From the NCBI GenBank assembly GCA_947311845.1, contig CAMZMU010000040.1:57931929-57995928 (forward strand): a DNA stretch of 64,000 nucleotides. Direction: 5' to 3'. The notes under the pieces are model-generated. The model was not told where the DNA came from, did no database searches, and worked only from the letters and a program-made list of their open reading frames with translations. This document shows positions 1 through 11,666 of this stretch, one piece after another (position 1 is the first letter of the stretch; the number at the start of each line of letters is the position of its first letter). The position numbers and the translations under genes were made by a program. Source of the DNA: Poa pratensis. Its lineage: Eukaryota > Streptophyta > Magnoliopsida > Poales > Poaceae.

Positions 1-1229
1 AATCGAATCATTGCGTGGCGGGGAGACAGCGCCCGAACAGCAAGTTGCAGCGAGCGTCCAACGACCAAGCTAGGAATAGGATGATGCCCTCGTGTGCATG
101 CCAATTGCAGCGGCAAGTACTACAAGCGTACGTCCTGGATCCTCCCATCTGCAGATCCATCGACACTTAATTATTCGTACGCTGGTACGTCCCCATTATC
201 ATCGTTATTATTATTATCCAAGTAATCTATCCACTAATCAGCCGCACGGACGAAAGTGAGAGCGGATCGAGCTCTCAAGCCACGCTTAGTTAGTTATATG
301 ATAGCCAATTATGATGCTCCACAGTGATGAAATCATTGTGCTGGAACCTGCCCACCAGGGTAAAGTCCTAGAATTGGTACAGGTGGTTGTATTTTTCTGG
401 ATTTATCCTAGACATTCCGGGGATGTTGGGGGATGAGGCGCCTATGGAAACTTTGTTGGTCGACTCGGTCTCTAGGAATTGCCCATAGAGGTAGGGTTTA
501 TGTATGTGCGCTCATAAGGGTGGGTGTACGTGTGTTTGCATTGGATTTCTGAAAGTGTAGACCACAATTTCATGTCGGTCTTCTGGATGATATGATCTGG
601 TCATCGTTTCCATATAACTTAATATAGTATCCAAGCCAATAGATCTTTTGGGTGATAAAGATCTAGCATGGCGAAATTTTGGAATGGATGATTGGAATGT
701 ATTTGAAGAATTTATCTTTAGATCAACCTGAGGGAGCCTATATATTTAAGGAATATCTTGCCGATATTTCCACATAAATAATACTTAAAGCTTTCAACTG
801 AACTAGTTTGGTGCCAGCTCGGATATATTCATGAAAGGGAACGGCGTATGATTGAAGAAGGGAAGGGGACAGGGAGAAATCTTCGTATGATTGAAGAAGG
901 GAAGGGGACAGGGAGAAATCTTGCGAAGGCTCCTCTCGTCCTTGCATAACAGCCTGTAAGACCTGGACCAATCTGTAGATCGACCGATCCCTAGCCAAGT
1001 TGTGCGTAGCTGCTGAGCTCACACAGGAGCAAAGGTTCGACAGTCCCACAGATTGTAGGACACACCTATCCAAATCATAGGCCGGTGGTTGGCGCCCGTA
1101 GATTATTTCGGCATGAATCTGCCCACTGCCGCAGTTTCGATCTTGCCAGTGTTAAACGGTATAACTGTCGATGGTTTCTACATACATAAACAAAAATTCA
1201 CCAAAAATAGCACTAGTCTCGTGTAAAAA
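1..1229. other. intergenic, no gene recognised
   Basis: No coding region with a recognisable domain, consistent codon use or credible splice sites was found here on either strand. The only structured item is the 39-bp tandem duplication listed separately. The minus-strand reading frame around 738-1073 translates that duplication as a repeated peptide and is probably chance. Confidence 0.5.
846..922. repeat. 39-bp perfect tandem duplication
   Basis: A 39-bp purine-rich unit at 846-884, beginning gtatgattgaagaaggg, is repeated immediately at 885-922, with the last base missing. The copies are identical where they overlap, so the duplication is recent or a slippage product. No function is implied. 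Confidence 0.9.
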
Positions 1230-1239
1230 TGAAGTGTTC

Positions 1240-2250
1240 CCCTCTCTTGTGAACAGTAGAGAGGGCGATCTCCTTTTCTCCACCGCGTTCGCCGGCGAAC
1301 CGCGGGTTCCCTCTCCCTCCGCCGGCCGCTCCGGCGACGGGAGGGTGGGGGAACCCCGGATCTTGCCGGGCCTTGTAGATAGGGTAGCTAGGGTTTCCGG
1401 CGGCGCCGTCTTAGTGGTGAGGGCGGGGTCGCGGAGGAATAATGGTGCAGGCGCCTCTTCCCCATCCCGGCGAGGTCCTCTGTGTCGTCGTTGGTGGGCG
1501 TCTGCTGGTGCGTGCTTGCCGATCTACGGATCTGGCGGCTTTTGGTGGCCTGGGCAAGATCGTGGCGGCGGAGGTGACGATCTTTGCTCGGCCTTTTGTC
1601 CCCTGTCTCCGGCTCCGCGGCGGTGGGGTGCGCTCCGGCCTCACCGTGGAGTTTCTGGGGGTGGTCCTGGAGCAGGTGCTGCGGGCGTGTGGCTCGGGCT
1701 CCCCTGGCCGGCCGTGGTGGCGTGGGGGGGGGGGGGGGGGGGGAGTGGCGGGGGCTGCTTGCTTGCTTCTGGCGACTCTGGCGTCTGGTTCTTCGTGGCT
1801 TCTCCTGCCGGCCGTGGAGGTGAGGAGAGGAGTCTCCTGGAGGTGGTGCGCCGGAGTTGAGGGGTCTGGTGCTGAGCTGTGGTGCTGGGTTGGCTGGCGC
1901 GGTGGTGGTGGATCTTCTGGCACGGCTTCGCCGCCCCGGCGGAAGGCGGTGTTGGAGCTGGGCGTGGGGGTGGCTAGGCCGTGCTCGTTCATCGACAAGA
2001 TCGCGCTGCTTGCGGCGAGTGGTTCATGCGGTCGTCTTCTTCAACGTTGGAGGTCATCCTTCTCCCAGGTGGCAAGTGGTTCGTCTTCTTCTTCTCCGGC
2101 GTTCGCCGGCGACGACGAGGTTTGGTGGTTCAGCTGCTTTCTTGCTGCTGTAGTGCTTTCAGTTCAGCACTGTCTGTACGGGCTGGCGTCTGTTCTTCTT
2201 TTCTGTATTCTGTAATTGCTGGTCTGTACTCCCCTCTTTCAAAAAAAAAA
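1240..2250 (+). mobile_element. poly(A) retroposon (LINE/SINE-like), GC-rich
   Basis: A 1.0-kb GC-rich insertion ends in ctttc plus ten A residues and is flanked by a 10-bp direct repeat, tgaagtgttc, at 1230-1239 and 2251-2260. A target-site duplication with a 3' poly(A) tail is the mark of L1-type target-primed retroposition on the plus strand. Several open frames exist on both strands (for example 1442-2215 plus and 1411-1998 minus). None shows reverse transcriptase or endonuclease motifs, so this is a non-autonomous or severely truncated element, or a retroposed transcript. It includes a run of 20 G residues at 1724-1743. Confidence 0.8.
1724..1743 (+). repeat. poly(G) run of 20 nt
   Basis: Uninterrupted run of 20 G residues inside the retroposon. 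Such a tract can form a G-quadruplex and is prone to sequencing and replication slippage, so its length should be treated as approximate. Confidence 0.85.
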
Positions 2251-2354
2251 TGAAGTGTTCATAAGAAACTGAAACGCTATCAAATATGCGACGAGAGTTC
2301 AGCCTTGGCGGCAGTTGACAAGTACTACAGCCTTGGGAGAAACTGAAGTAGTAA

Positions 2355-3852
2355 GAGCATCTCCACTCGCGGCGCCCAAACGCGTTTGGGGCGTGCCGGA
2401 CACAAAATCGCCCCCACTCGCGGCGCCCAAACGAGAATTGGGTCCGGCGCGGCCCAGTTTTGTGTCCGGCACGCCCAGCCCACGCCCTCAACTTGGGGAG
2501 GCTTGGGGCGGCCCCGGACGGAAGGAAACGCGACGCCACGTCGGCTCCCGACGCGTGGGCCACGCCTGGCAGTGAGACACGGACTATGTCTCGTCGTTTT
2601 CTCGCCTGATTTTATCCCCCGTCTTTCATCGTCGCCCCAGTCGCCCCACTTTGCTCGACGCCGCCGCCCCCCGCCCGCCGGCTCCACCCAAGCCTGGCCA
2701 CCGGCGCCGCCGTTTGCTTCCTCTCCTCGACGGCCTTCGGTTCCGGGCACCGGCGATCTCTTCGCCGCTGTATTCGATACAGCCGTCCCCGGCGGTCTCT
2801 CCGCGACCCGCCCTGCCTGCATGGTGTTCGGCGGAAGGTTCACCTGGTTTTTGACTGAATTATTGATGCTAGCCGGCGACCGGTCGTTGATCAATGGCCG
2901 CGTTGTATTGCAGATGGATAGCGACGACGAGATGATGGCCGCGATGCTGTTGGAAGAAGAAGACACCATCGCCGCGGAGGAAGATGAGAATATAGCAATT
3001 CTCAGTTGTCTTCTCCAACTTCAAGCCGACGAGGAAGCCAATGCCGCCCCAAAACGGGGAGGCTCGTCGTTCGGAAGGAATAAGAGCAAGCCGAGGCAGA
3101 GAATGGAAGGCCATTGCATGTTAGTCTCTGACTACTTTGCCGAAGTTCCTGTCGCCACCGCCAAGAATTTCCGTCGACGCTTTCGGATGAACCGTGGATT
3201 GTTCAACCAGATCGTGCAAGCTGTGAGGGCGTATGATCCATGGTTCAAGTTGAAGAAGGACGCCGTGGAGTGCTGCAGCAAAGGTTTGCTATCGTTCGGT
3301 ATCCTGCTCTGACATGGTCGAATGAACAAATGTGGGAGGTGATGAATTGTTGTGTCATCCTGGCATCCTGCACAACATGATCATCGAGAGTGAGCGCTAT
3401 AATCCAGTGTATGATCATATGCCATATGACTTTGAGGGTCCTCATGCACAGGTTGATCACAACGTGTCGGCAGATTTCGCTGATTATATCTCAATGCATT
3501 TGGAAATTCGTGATGAAAATACTCATAATGCACTCCAAGCTAATCTAGCGGAGCATTTGTGGGCACGCCAGGGCATGACAGCGGCAGAGGAGGAAAAGGA
3601 AGACGTTTGAACTTTATTTTATATATTTGAACTATTAAATATTGTATTTGAACTATTACATATTTATGTATGTTTGATTTTTCATTTCACAAAATATTGA
3701 AATTCATGTAAAAACCCTTTTGGGACGCCCCTTTGGGCGCCGCGAGTGGGGAACGTGGGCGCCCAAATGGCGCACCTTGTCCGGACAGCGCCCAAATGGC
3801 ACGTCCGGACGGCCTTTGGGCGCCCATTTGGACGTCGCGAGTGGAGATGCTC
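2355..3852. mobile_element. PIF/Harbinger DNA transposon, internally deleted
   Basis: Terminal inverted repeats start gagcatctccactcgcg at 2355 and end with the complement at 3852. The flanking trinucleotides are TAA (2352-2354) and TGA (3853-3855), a one-base-degraded TWA target duplication typical of PIF/Harbinger. Subterminal blocks with gcgcccaaa are repeated at both ends. Inside lies a transposase with its N- and C-terminal ends recognisable but the catalytic middle missing, so this 1.5-kb copy is a non-autonomous deletion derivative on its way to a Tourist-type MITE. Confidence 0.85.
2914..3610 (+). pseudogene. PIF/Harbinger transposase remnant, DDE core deleted
   Basis: The N-terminal part (2914-3312, 132 codons) starts MDSDDEMMAAML, is acidic, and contains a block with ISDYF-like LVSDYF, NFRRRFRMNRGLF and [10 protein letters not shown]. 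This is the pre-catalytic region of plant Harbinger transposases. The C-terminal end follows directly (about 3314-3610) with [14 protein letters not shown] and a NALQANLAEHLW-like tail, the usual end of these proteins. Everything between, including the DDE triad, is absent. An 8-bp tandem duplication (tcatcctg 3355-3362, gcatcctg 3363-3370) shifts the frame in the middle of the LHNMIIE motif. The product cannot be an active nuclease. A MYB-like partner ORF, normal in autonomous copies, is not seen. Confidence 0.85.
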
Positions 3853-3855
3853 TGA

Positions 3856-4903
3856 CAGTGTCAAAAAATTGTCGGCAGCTTTCACCTTTTCACCTTTACA
3901 TGCCCAGCATTTGCTCATGGCCAGTCGCAATGCACAGTCGAGCAACTAATCCTGCACAGTGGACGGTTGCCTTACCAACCGTACCACCTGCCCTAGAGGT
4001 ACACCTAGTTACGGACCTGATGTACGGCCTAGATTTCACATTTATCTGCATGTAACTTCAGATGAGTAAATGTGGAAAATACCAACATACTTCCATTCAA
4101 GAATGCATGCGACTTTAAACAGCAAAGTGAACCCGGCAGAAAACGGTGGCATTGCGTCGAGTCAAGAGACTCGAGCAATTGTGAAGTATCAGCCATTACG
4201 ACCAGCAACATATGAAGTGACCAATTTCATGACATTATAGATCAAGAGAAAAATAGTTCATAGGAACAAAAGGCTGGCAGCAGGAAGTGAATCAGCAGTT
4301 CAACAGAGCTTTTGACTGTTGCCCATGCGCGCAAGGCACGTTAACTGGACAAGCCCTGTCACGGAACCAAGAAGCATTGCACGTTTCCCAGGTCAAGAAT
4401 GTCAACATTCAACACTATCTATACTGCTGAAAGAGTTCAATGCAGCAAATGGAGCTCTTCTAACTAACTTTCACCACAGCAAACTGATCATCATATTGGA
4501 AAACGACAAAAAAACAACGAAAACAAGCAGTACAGATTAACCTTTTCAGTGTGGACGGACATAACAGAGACATACAAAAGCAGAAGAAGCAAGTACTGTT
4601 CCCTTAAGATGCACAAAGGCAGTACAATCCATAGATTATGCACATTGGCAGGTAAACATTAATTGCAAAAGCATAAGGCAACATGTTCCATAGAGATACA
4701 GTGATACACTCAGTCACATTCAGTTAGAAAGTTGTTATCAGGTTCCAGCATCTTCATTACACCAGCTATGGCTAAATTAGCTGGTGCCCATACTGTTGGC
4801 CAGGAGCTGGACACAGAAGATGGTGAAGTTCATCGTCAGTTCAAACCCTCGAGCATAATTTACCGATGTGAACACTGACAATCAGAACAAAAAACAAGCA
4901 ACT
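3856..4903. other. intergenic and probable 3' UTR of the YEATS gene
   Basis: No reading frame with recognisable content. The part next to 4904 is probably the 3' untranslated region of the minus-strand YEATS gene; its end cannot be placed from sequence alone. The short plus-strand frame at 4319-4540 has no features that support translation. Confidence 0.45.
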
Positions 4904-7740
4904 TTACTGACCAGAAATACCTCTGGATTGCTGGGGCATTCCCTCTATCATGCTTAACTGCCTTCTCAGCTTGGCTATGTGAGCCTGCACCTAAAGTAAG
5001 AAAAATGTAACAATGTGAAATCACAGGATGTTGTTTCGCCCAAACCAACAGTTCATGTCTATGAAAATTCTATCAGGTTTGTATTTGAACCATTACATGC
5101 AACATCACATAACTAAACAAGCAAAATGAAATAAAAGCTACAAGAATAACCGGGTGGTTTTAAGGTCCCAAACATTCCTAGTGTGATATCACCTGTTGTG
5201 GACTTAAATCCACAATGGGATAACTACCATGCTGAAGATAGCCAGACGGTGTGGCTGTGAGGGATTAGGTAGACATAGGTTCAGACAGATAATAACTTGG
5301 GAGAGATTAGATTTCTTGTTCTTGCTTGATTCGTTAACTTAGATGACCGACACATATTTAATACCTCCTAACTTGCACCCAAGGCATTGTACTTTCCTAA
5401 TCCTTACTGTTCAGAATTAACCTTTTTGAATCCTATCTCAAACTCATCTTTCCTAATTCAAGTCGTCCCCGTCATGAACTCTTCTCTAGCCGATTCCTTG
5501 CCTGAGCCTCATTGGGAGGCCATGTTCTAATGTGCACAACACACTAAGTCTATGTCAGTGACACACAGAGCAAAATAGTACCAGTGTTACCACAAGATTT
5601 GTTACTAATATTAGACAGGATACAGATCTTCTACTAGACACTGAATTTCTATTATTGACATACAACTTCTCCTAAAACACATTTACTGACTGAATTCATA
5701 TGAGAAAACACTCAACCAAATGGAAACAAATCTCTACAGCAATGAACCTTATTTGTGTGGCTAGACTGTGTCTCACGGGGAAATAATGCCATATACCAGC
5801 ATTGCCAGGTACAGCACAAATCTCAGGAAGACAGACGCTGCTAGCTGTAAATCTCACCTGTTGACGAGCAGCAGCCAGTTTTAATAGTTCATCTGCTTCA
5901 GAGAAGTTCGAGAACCACTGGCTCAAAGGATGATCCTTGTTGTCATAACGCTTCTTATCATGTAGCATATGTTCCATAGGGCCTAATGATTTCAAGATTC
6001 TGATGGTTATTATCATTTCCCACGATGAAAATAGGAAGTACAAGCTAGTAAACTGCGTACCTGGAGAAGACAATGTTATGCCAGGTGGTAATCTTGGCAC
6101 AGTAGCAGCTGGATGATTTTGCACTCGCAGGAAAAAAGCCTCGGTGGGCTCAGTGAAGACAACTTCATCGTATGTCTCCATGACCACAGGTTTTTTGGTT
6201 GATTGAGGTCCAGCGTCCTCTTCCGGATACAGCTTAAGTTGATGAAACCTGCATCGAATTCAAATGTATATCATAAGATCTGCTCTCAAAAATAAAACCA
6301 CTGTTCGACAAAAGAATTTTGTAACTTACAAGTCCACACGCTTTTCAGAGGCATCACTATGGAAATAAAGGGTTATTGCAATCTCAAACTCTCCCCATCC
6401 AGTCTCAGACAACTCAAAAGGCGGTTGCTCAATAACTCTTGTTGGATTGGTGAAACTTGGGTGAAGCTGAAACACTGCACGCTTAACTATGACGCTCAAA
6501 TCCTCATTTGTCGCAGAACGGATGTAAACAGTCCATTTGTGAGAGTGGTATCTAGAATGGAAAAAATATATGGTCTTTAGACAATAGTCACTATAGGTAA
6601 TAATATAAAAAAGGACACTGTATTTACAGTCCGGAATGGTAACATTTTGATTGTTTCATGAAATTAAAAAAGAATAAGTCTTTGTCAACCAAATGCTTAC
6701 TCGCTTGCTTTTTTACCAAGCCAGAATGAAATGGTTCCATAAACAATCGGGAAACTGATCTCCACATCCTTGAGCTTTTTATTCTGCTGAAATAATTTTG
6801 GCAACAGTTAATCGGAATATCATTACATCTTACAAACGAATAAGGTCTAGTATTTCAATTATCAAAACCACTCTGGATGAAAAGTGCCAAAACTGAAACA
6901 TATTGTGGGATTCGTCAAACATTGAAACTGGATTCTTTAGATTACTGGGAGATGCGCCTAGTTCTCGCACTGATTTCATGCATAGGAAGGAGGTGGCCAT
7001 TTAGACTGGACCACCATATGTTAGGCTAAGATGGTGTTCTACGCAAAGACATGGTAGCGATTAGTAATGACACAATGAGTTCTCTGCCAAACACAGCCTA
7101 CTCACCCAGTTCATGCCTAGATATTTTGGTCCATTATCTGCCAATTATTGTCAAACAATACTCATCATTTAATCATGCACATGGAGTAGACTAAATCTAA
7201 ATGCAAGTCTGTTTACACAAACCGGGACTAAATCTAAATACAAGTATTTTTACACAACCGGCATGTACAGTAACCAAACACATTACCAAATGGCACAGCT
7301 CTATGCAACTCCGCGGCCGTGCAGCAGTTAACTAGGGCTTGCGTCGAATTATTGCCTAGCCCTAGTTGTTGTTCAATCGCAGCAATCAACAATCCCGCAT
7401 CACTCATTTTGCAATCTATTTACGATCATGTTAGACACCGGCACAGACCAAACTACAGTCCTCCCCAAAACCCTAGCTCTCCAACCCGAAATGCAACGCA
7501 AGCACGGATGACCAACCGTACAGAAGAAAGTATCGTAGTGGGAGGGGGGACCTTTTTGTCGGGGTCCTCGAGAGGCCGCGCCGGCTTGGAGCGGAGCGCC
7601 TTCTGCGCGGCGGTCAGCGCGGGTTCCGCCGGCGCCGACGCCGGAGGCGACTCTGAGGCTGGGGCGGGAGCGGGAGAAGGCGCGGCCGTCTCCGCTGCAG
7701 GAGGCGGCTGGGCCGGCGGCGAGGGGGGCGGCTGCTGCAT
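4904..7740 (-). CDS. YEATS-domain protein, TAF14/GAS41 type (297 aa)
   Basis: A chromatin reader shared by the TFIID, NuA4 and SWR1 complexes in plants; the YEATS fold binds acylated histone H3 lysines. Six coding exons on the minus strand: 7740-7552, 6783-6701, 6551-6330, 6248-6061, 5982-5858 and 4990-4904. All have GT-AG borders and sum to 894 nt in one frame. Residues 1-63 are a Pro/Ala-rich leader ending [10 protein letters not shown]. The YEATS domain follows from about 64 ([16 protein letters not shown], then [26 protein letters not shown] and [14 protein letters not shown] [10 protein letters not shown]), with the Trp of the acyl-lysine pocket in the GWGEF block. The C-terminus has [17 protein letters not shown] and a short coiled coil ending [15 protein letters not shown]. 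The start is the first ATG before the Pro/Ala leader. GT at 7551-7550 is followed by an unusual C-rich stretch, so the first donor is the least certain border. No frameshift or missing motif was seen; probably a functional single-copy housekeeping gene. Confidence 0.9.
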
Positions 7741-8050
7741 CGGCGGGCGAGGGTTCGGAGCTGGAGCCGTGGAGCTCGACGCGGAGGGACGAAGGCGAAG
7801 GTGGTTTGGGTCCGGTCAGGTCGGTCTGGTTGGTGGGTCGGACTGGTCGGTCGGGGAAGAGTGGGTTCGGCACGTTGGCTGGCTGGTCTGGTACTCTGGT
7901 CTGGTCCACCCAGCAGCTCAGCTCAGGTTTTTTTAGTATGCGTTCTCGAAGAGAAGAAAGGCTCAGGCCTCAGGATTGTACGTGTTGGGCTGCAGTGGTG
8001 CAGTAAACTGGGCTGGGCAAGCGGGTCCGGCCCATAAACTCAGCCGTGTG
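7741..8050 (-). promoter_or_regulatory. GC-rich 5' flank/5' UTR of the YEATS gene
   Basis: The 300 bp upstream of the ATG (on the minus strand) are GC-rich, with many short ggtcggtctgg-like repeats around 7810-7910, and carry no recognisable gene. This is the expected position of the 5' UTR and core promoter. No TATA box is evident, as is common for grass housekeeping genes. Transcription start not determinable. Confidence 0.4.
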
Positions 8051-8750
8051 ATTGCCTAGGCTTTTGATGATCTATCGGCTCGTTGATGTTCGGAACAATT
8101 TTAATACAGCCCATTAAAGATCAAACTGGGAAATTACTAAAAATGGCCGACTTTAAGAAGATACGGTTCGTACACTCCTAACGCGCCAAGTGTCACCTTC
8201 TCCTCCCCGCGTGTTATCTGCTCAAAAAGTGTCTACTCCTGCTTTTTTACTTCTACAACTTTGTATTTTGGATTTCAGTGTAGTTGTACTTCGGCTTTCC
8301 ATATTTTTGTACTTCACAAAGTTTATGTTTTCGGGTTCTAGTCTATTTATAGTTGTGGGTTTTGCATTTAGAAATTTTGTACTTCACAAATTTTGTCTTT
8401 TGAGAATTTTCTACTTTTCTACTTTCGCTACTGCAACAACAAACGGACTGTATTAAAAAAATAAGACAATCTCGAATAAATGTGGTGTACTATACGCATA
8501 TAGAAAGGACATCACAATGTGCGTACACATATGAGAAAAAAAGGAATGTTGCCTACATAAGTACGAGCGACGCGCCTTGGTCGCTCGCGCTCTTCACACG
8601 GGGATGTGGCTTTCGCGAAGGTCGGTCTCTTCCTAGTGTTACCCACAAAACTGATTTTGGGGATATTGCACGCTCGTTGCGATTTTTCTCTTCTTTAGGT
8701 TATCTGTTGTGATTTCTTTGTACAATTTCAGCAACACATGAAAAACCCGG
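8051..8750. other. AT-rich intergenic, no gene recognised
   Basis: Contains scattered repeats of the short phrase ttgtacttcacaaa between 8290 and 8400, but no domain-bearing ORF or transposon termini that I could define. Confidence 0.4.
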
Positions 8751-8854
8751 TTCAACCTAAAAAGGAGGGTGCAAAAATACATTCAACATAGTACCAAATG
8801 GCAACATGTTTATAAATGTAGTACAAACCGAATACTTTACCTCCAAAAGAAAGA

Positions 8855-9140
8855 AAAGACATAACACACACTCGAGACATGACATACATGCAATGAAGAT
8901 AGGACATCGTAGAGCAGTGCGAGAGAAGGCTGGACATAACATACACTCATGGCTATACATCCCAATGCACTGCAATCGAAAGGCAGGACATAACATACAC
9001 TTAAGACATCACATAACATACACTCGAGACAGAACATCCCAATGCATTGCGCAGAAGGAAGACATAAAATACACTCACGGTGGCACAAGGAAGGCATCAC
9101 ATAACTTGCACTCGGGACAACACATAATACTAACTCAAGG
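8855..9140. repeat. degenerate tandem repeat (gacataacatacactc type)
   Basis: About 285 bp is built from imperfect copies of a 25-60 bp phrase containing gacata-acatacactc followed by variable gagacat/gcaatg blocks (near 8862, 8930, 8988, 9010, 9060 and 9095). Unit length varies, so this looks like a decayed minisatellite rather than a clean array. Frames on both strands translate the repeat as repetitive peptides (for example repeated CYVMS/LCPAF-like words on the minus strand) and are not believed to be genes. Confidence 0.6.
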
Positions 9141-9696
9141 AAATACATAAAAAACACAGTGTAGCGGAAAGCAATACGGTGCAAACGTGAAGGCAATGCA
9201 AACCATGCACTCAAGATAGCACAAACAAACATTTTGTCAAAACATGTCAACATTGAGTCAAGTTTTGGAGCTCGACGTCGATGGTCAGGCTAGCATCACC
9301 CGTGGGAGCCGAGGGCTCAGCCTGCATATGCCTGTGGGTAAAAACAACATGCACCAGCTAGCACACTAAATAATGGTTATAAAAATTTTGGGGGTAGAAA
9401 GCATGAGTTTGGAAGCCAAATTTCAGAAGAAATCGCGTGGCATGTCATAATTACCAATGGGCCAGATAGTAGGCCACAATTAAGGCAAATAGTGCATAGC
9501 TGCTTAATCAAGGGCCGGGCTCCAACCATGAGCCTGTGACCAAAAACCAAAAACCCATAAACTTTTTATATGCAGAAGCTAAAAAATTGGAGATGAACAA
9601 AGCTCAGCCCTTATAGCCCTAAGTAGGAGTGCGGCGTTATAGACCCTTTTTATTTGAAATTTTCATTAGATTTTTTATTTTGTTTAGTTTATAATA

Positions 9697-9819
9697 CTAC
9701 CTCCGATCCATATTAGTGGGCACAACTTTGTCTAGATACACATGTATCTAGTCTAAATACTTAACTAGATACATATGAATTTAGACAAAGCTATGCCCAC
9801 TAATATGGATCGGAGGGAG
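9697..9819. mobile_element. Stowaway MITE (Tc1/mariner), 123 bp
   Basis: Inverted termini ctacctccgatccatattagtg (start) and the complementary end cactaatatggatcggagggag are flanked by TA dinucleotides at 9695-9696 and 9820-9821. The whole element folds into a hairpin. Length, the CTCCCTCCG-type end and the TA duplication fit Triticeae Stowaway elements. Confidence 0.9.
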
Positions 9820-9829
9820 TATAAGGTTT

Positions 9830-11155
9830 TCTTTTCTGGTGTTGTTCTGTTTTGCGTTGTACTCTGTGGATTATGGTAGTCATTTTTTTTTCTTGCCCTA
9901 AAAAAAGATGTGTTTTTTCTCTAGTTTACCTTCTTATTTCGGGTATCCTTCTGCTTAACCAACAGCTTTTCTAACTCCTGCAACACAAATGTGAAAATTA
10001 GTCCGGCATGTCATTGTTTAGCAAGCCACATCACCTGCTGGCTGCCGATCGAAAAACTGCCGGCATGCCCAGCACACGTCCAACGTGCGTGCGCCGATGG
10101 CCACCAACGCTACCGATACAGGCTACAGCAGCAAATGAATGAAGTCGCCGTATGTAGCGACAGCAGTACTTCGGATGGATGATAATCAGAAGGTTGGATG
10201 CATGATTCGGCGCATCCGCCCGGGGGAAAAAAAAAGGAGCGATCCGCTGGCCACTAGCCGCTGCGCCCCCGCCGCCCCGACATGCCACGCCCCGCTCAAC
10301 GTGCGCTCGATCGTTTGCTGATCAGTAGCATTCGGAACGCCCCCGTCACCATCGCCGCCGTCGCCGTCGATCGGCCGGTGAGTGAGCATGAGAGTGTCCC
10401 ATGGACCAGCGCGATACATCGATCGAGCAGAGGTTTTGATGATCAGATACTGAGATACCAATCGACGTACATATGACTGTACTCACGCACTCTTGCTCGT
10501 GGGTCATCCTCTTCCGACTATTTTGATTCCGAACATATATACTGTTTGGTGCAGAGATTTGTTCTTCTTCTTCTTCCAGTGAACTGTGGAGCAGCTAAGC
10601 CTGCAGGGAATGTCATGCTCGTAGATAGACCCAGCTCAATGCCGCCATACGATGGTCCTTCCTCCCAATCCTACGTCCTGTGAATGAAACACCAATTACA
10701 GAAGAACAGGGGACGATGCATTGCATGCATGTACGTTGGCCCTTGATCACCGGCTCACCGCACTCTTTTCTTCCCAGATCCGACCGTGTGCGTGTGCCCA
10801 AGCGTCTGCAATTATTTCTGACAAAAGCATCAATCTTAATTATTTCTGACAAAAGCATCAATCTTTTTGGTTGGATCGATCCCATCCCATGGGCCATCAC
10901 CACATGAGCTTCCCGGCAGAGAGTTTTACGGCAGCACATGTCTGCTGGCCTCAGCCTGATTGCCTCATCGCAAAATTATCTGAGACTCTATTCAGATTCA
11001 GACTACATATAATAGCAGTATCGATAGATCCAATTAGAAAATGCCAGATCGGGTCAATCTTGCCCTGTGCGAGCTAAGTTGATGGCAACACTAGCTATGA
11101 CCCCAAGCATCGAGCAACGGACCAGGGAGAATCCAAACAGAAGACGAATAATCTG
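9830..11155. other. intergenic, no gene recognised
   Basis: No reading frame with a recognisable domain. The region includes a perfect 28-bp tandem duplication (10810-10837 and 10838-10865). Possible exon-like fragments at 9247-9333 and 9930-9977 (minus) were considered and not accepted because their splice phases disagree. Confidence 0.45.
10810..10865. repeat. 28-bp perfect tandem duplication
   Basis: The unit aattatttctgacaaaagca plus eight bases is present twice in tandem without change. Simple slippage or unequal repair product. Confidence 0.9.
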
Positions 11156-11160
11156 CACTG

Positions 11161-11448
11161 TGTCAGGACCTGATGGATCTGACATGAGGAGGATCAGCAA
11201 GAACAAAGATTTGAGGGGAATTGGAGATAAAAGTGCTAAATTGCAGATATTAAATCTAAGATAAATTGCAGAAAAATAAGATAACAATTAGGGTTTATAT
11301 TTCTTGGTTGCAATCACAGGATACAATGGTGGGTTATAAAGACATAGCCAACTACTAGATGCCACTAAAGGTGGAATACCTAATATGCCCTCACAGCTCC
11401 TAAACCACTAATAAACCCCATATTACATACCTATCCTATTCCCTGACA
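11161..11448 (-). repeat. 3' LTR of compact element
   Basis: 288-bp LTR with inverted ends tgtcagg/cctgaca. It is the 3' LTR because the purine tract adjoins its inner edge and the primer site adjoins the other LTR. Confidence 0.9.
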
Positions 11449-11666
11449 TTCCTTCCCTCTTGAGACCATTGGTCACCAATGGAACAAGTTTCTTCAGAAA
11501 CTTTTCATCTCTAAACTCATCAACCAGAGTAATTCCATAGAACCTGATGTCTTGGTGCCAATAACCGAGAGTTGTTTGCTTGGCATTTCTGGGGAGTCTA
11601 GCAATATTGCATAGCCTTGTCTAAGAGGGGGAATTGAAATTATCCTCTAGAATCAATGCATCCTTG

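Noticed and set aside
1411..2215. Overlapping ORFs on both strands in the first retroposon
   Set aside because: High GC content keeps several frames open at once; none shows LINE endonuclease or reverse transcriptase motifs.
9247..9977. Two exon-like minus-strand segments: 9977-9930 (ELEKLLVKQKDTRNKK, AG and GT borders) and 9331-9247 (HMQAEPSAPTGDASL to a stop)
   Set aside because: The splice phases do not match (phase 0 donor leads to an immediate stop in the second segment) and no further exons or domain were found. Possibly a gene relic, but not supportable.
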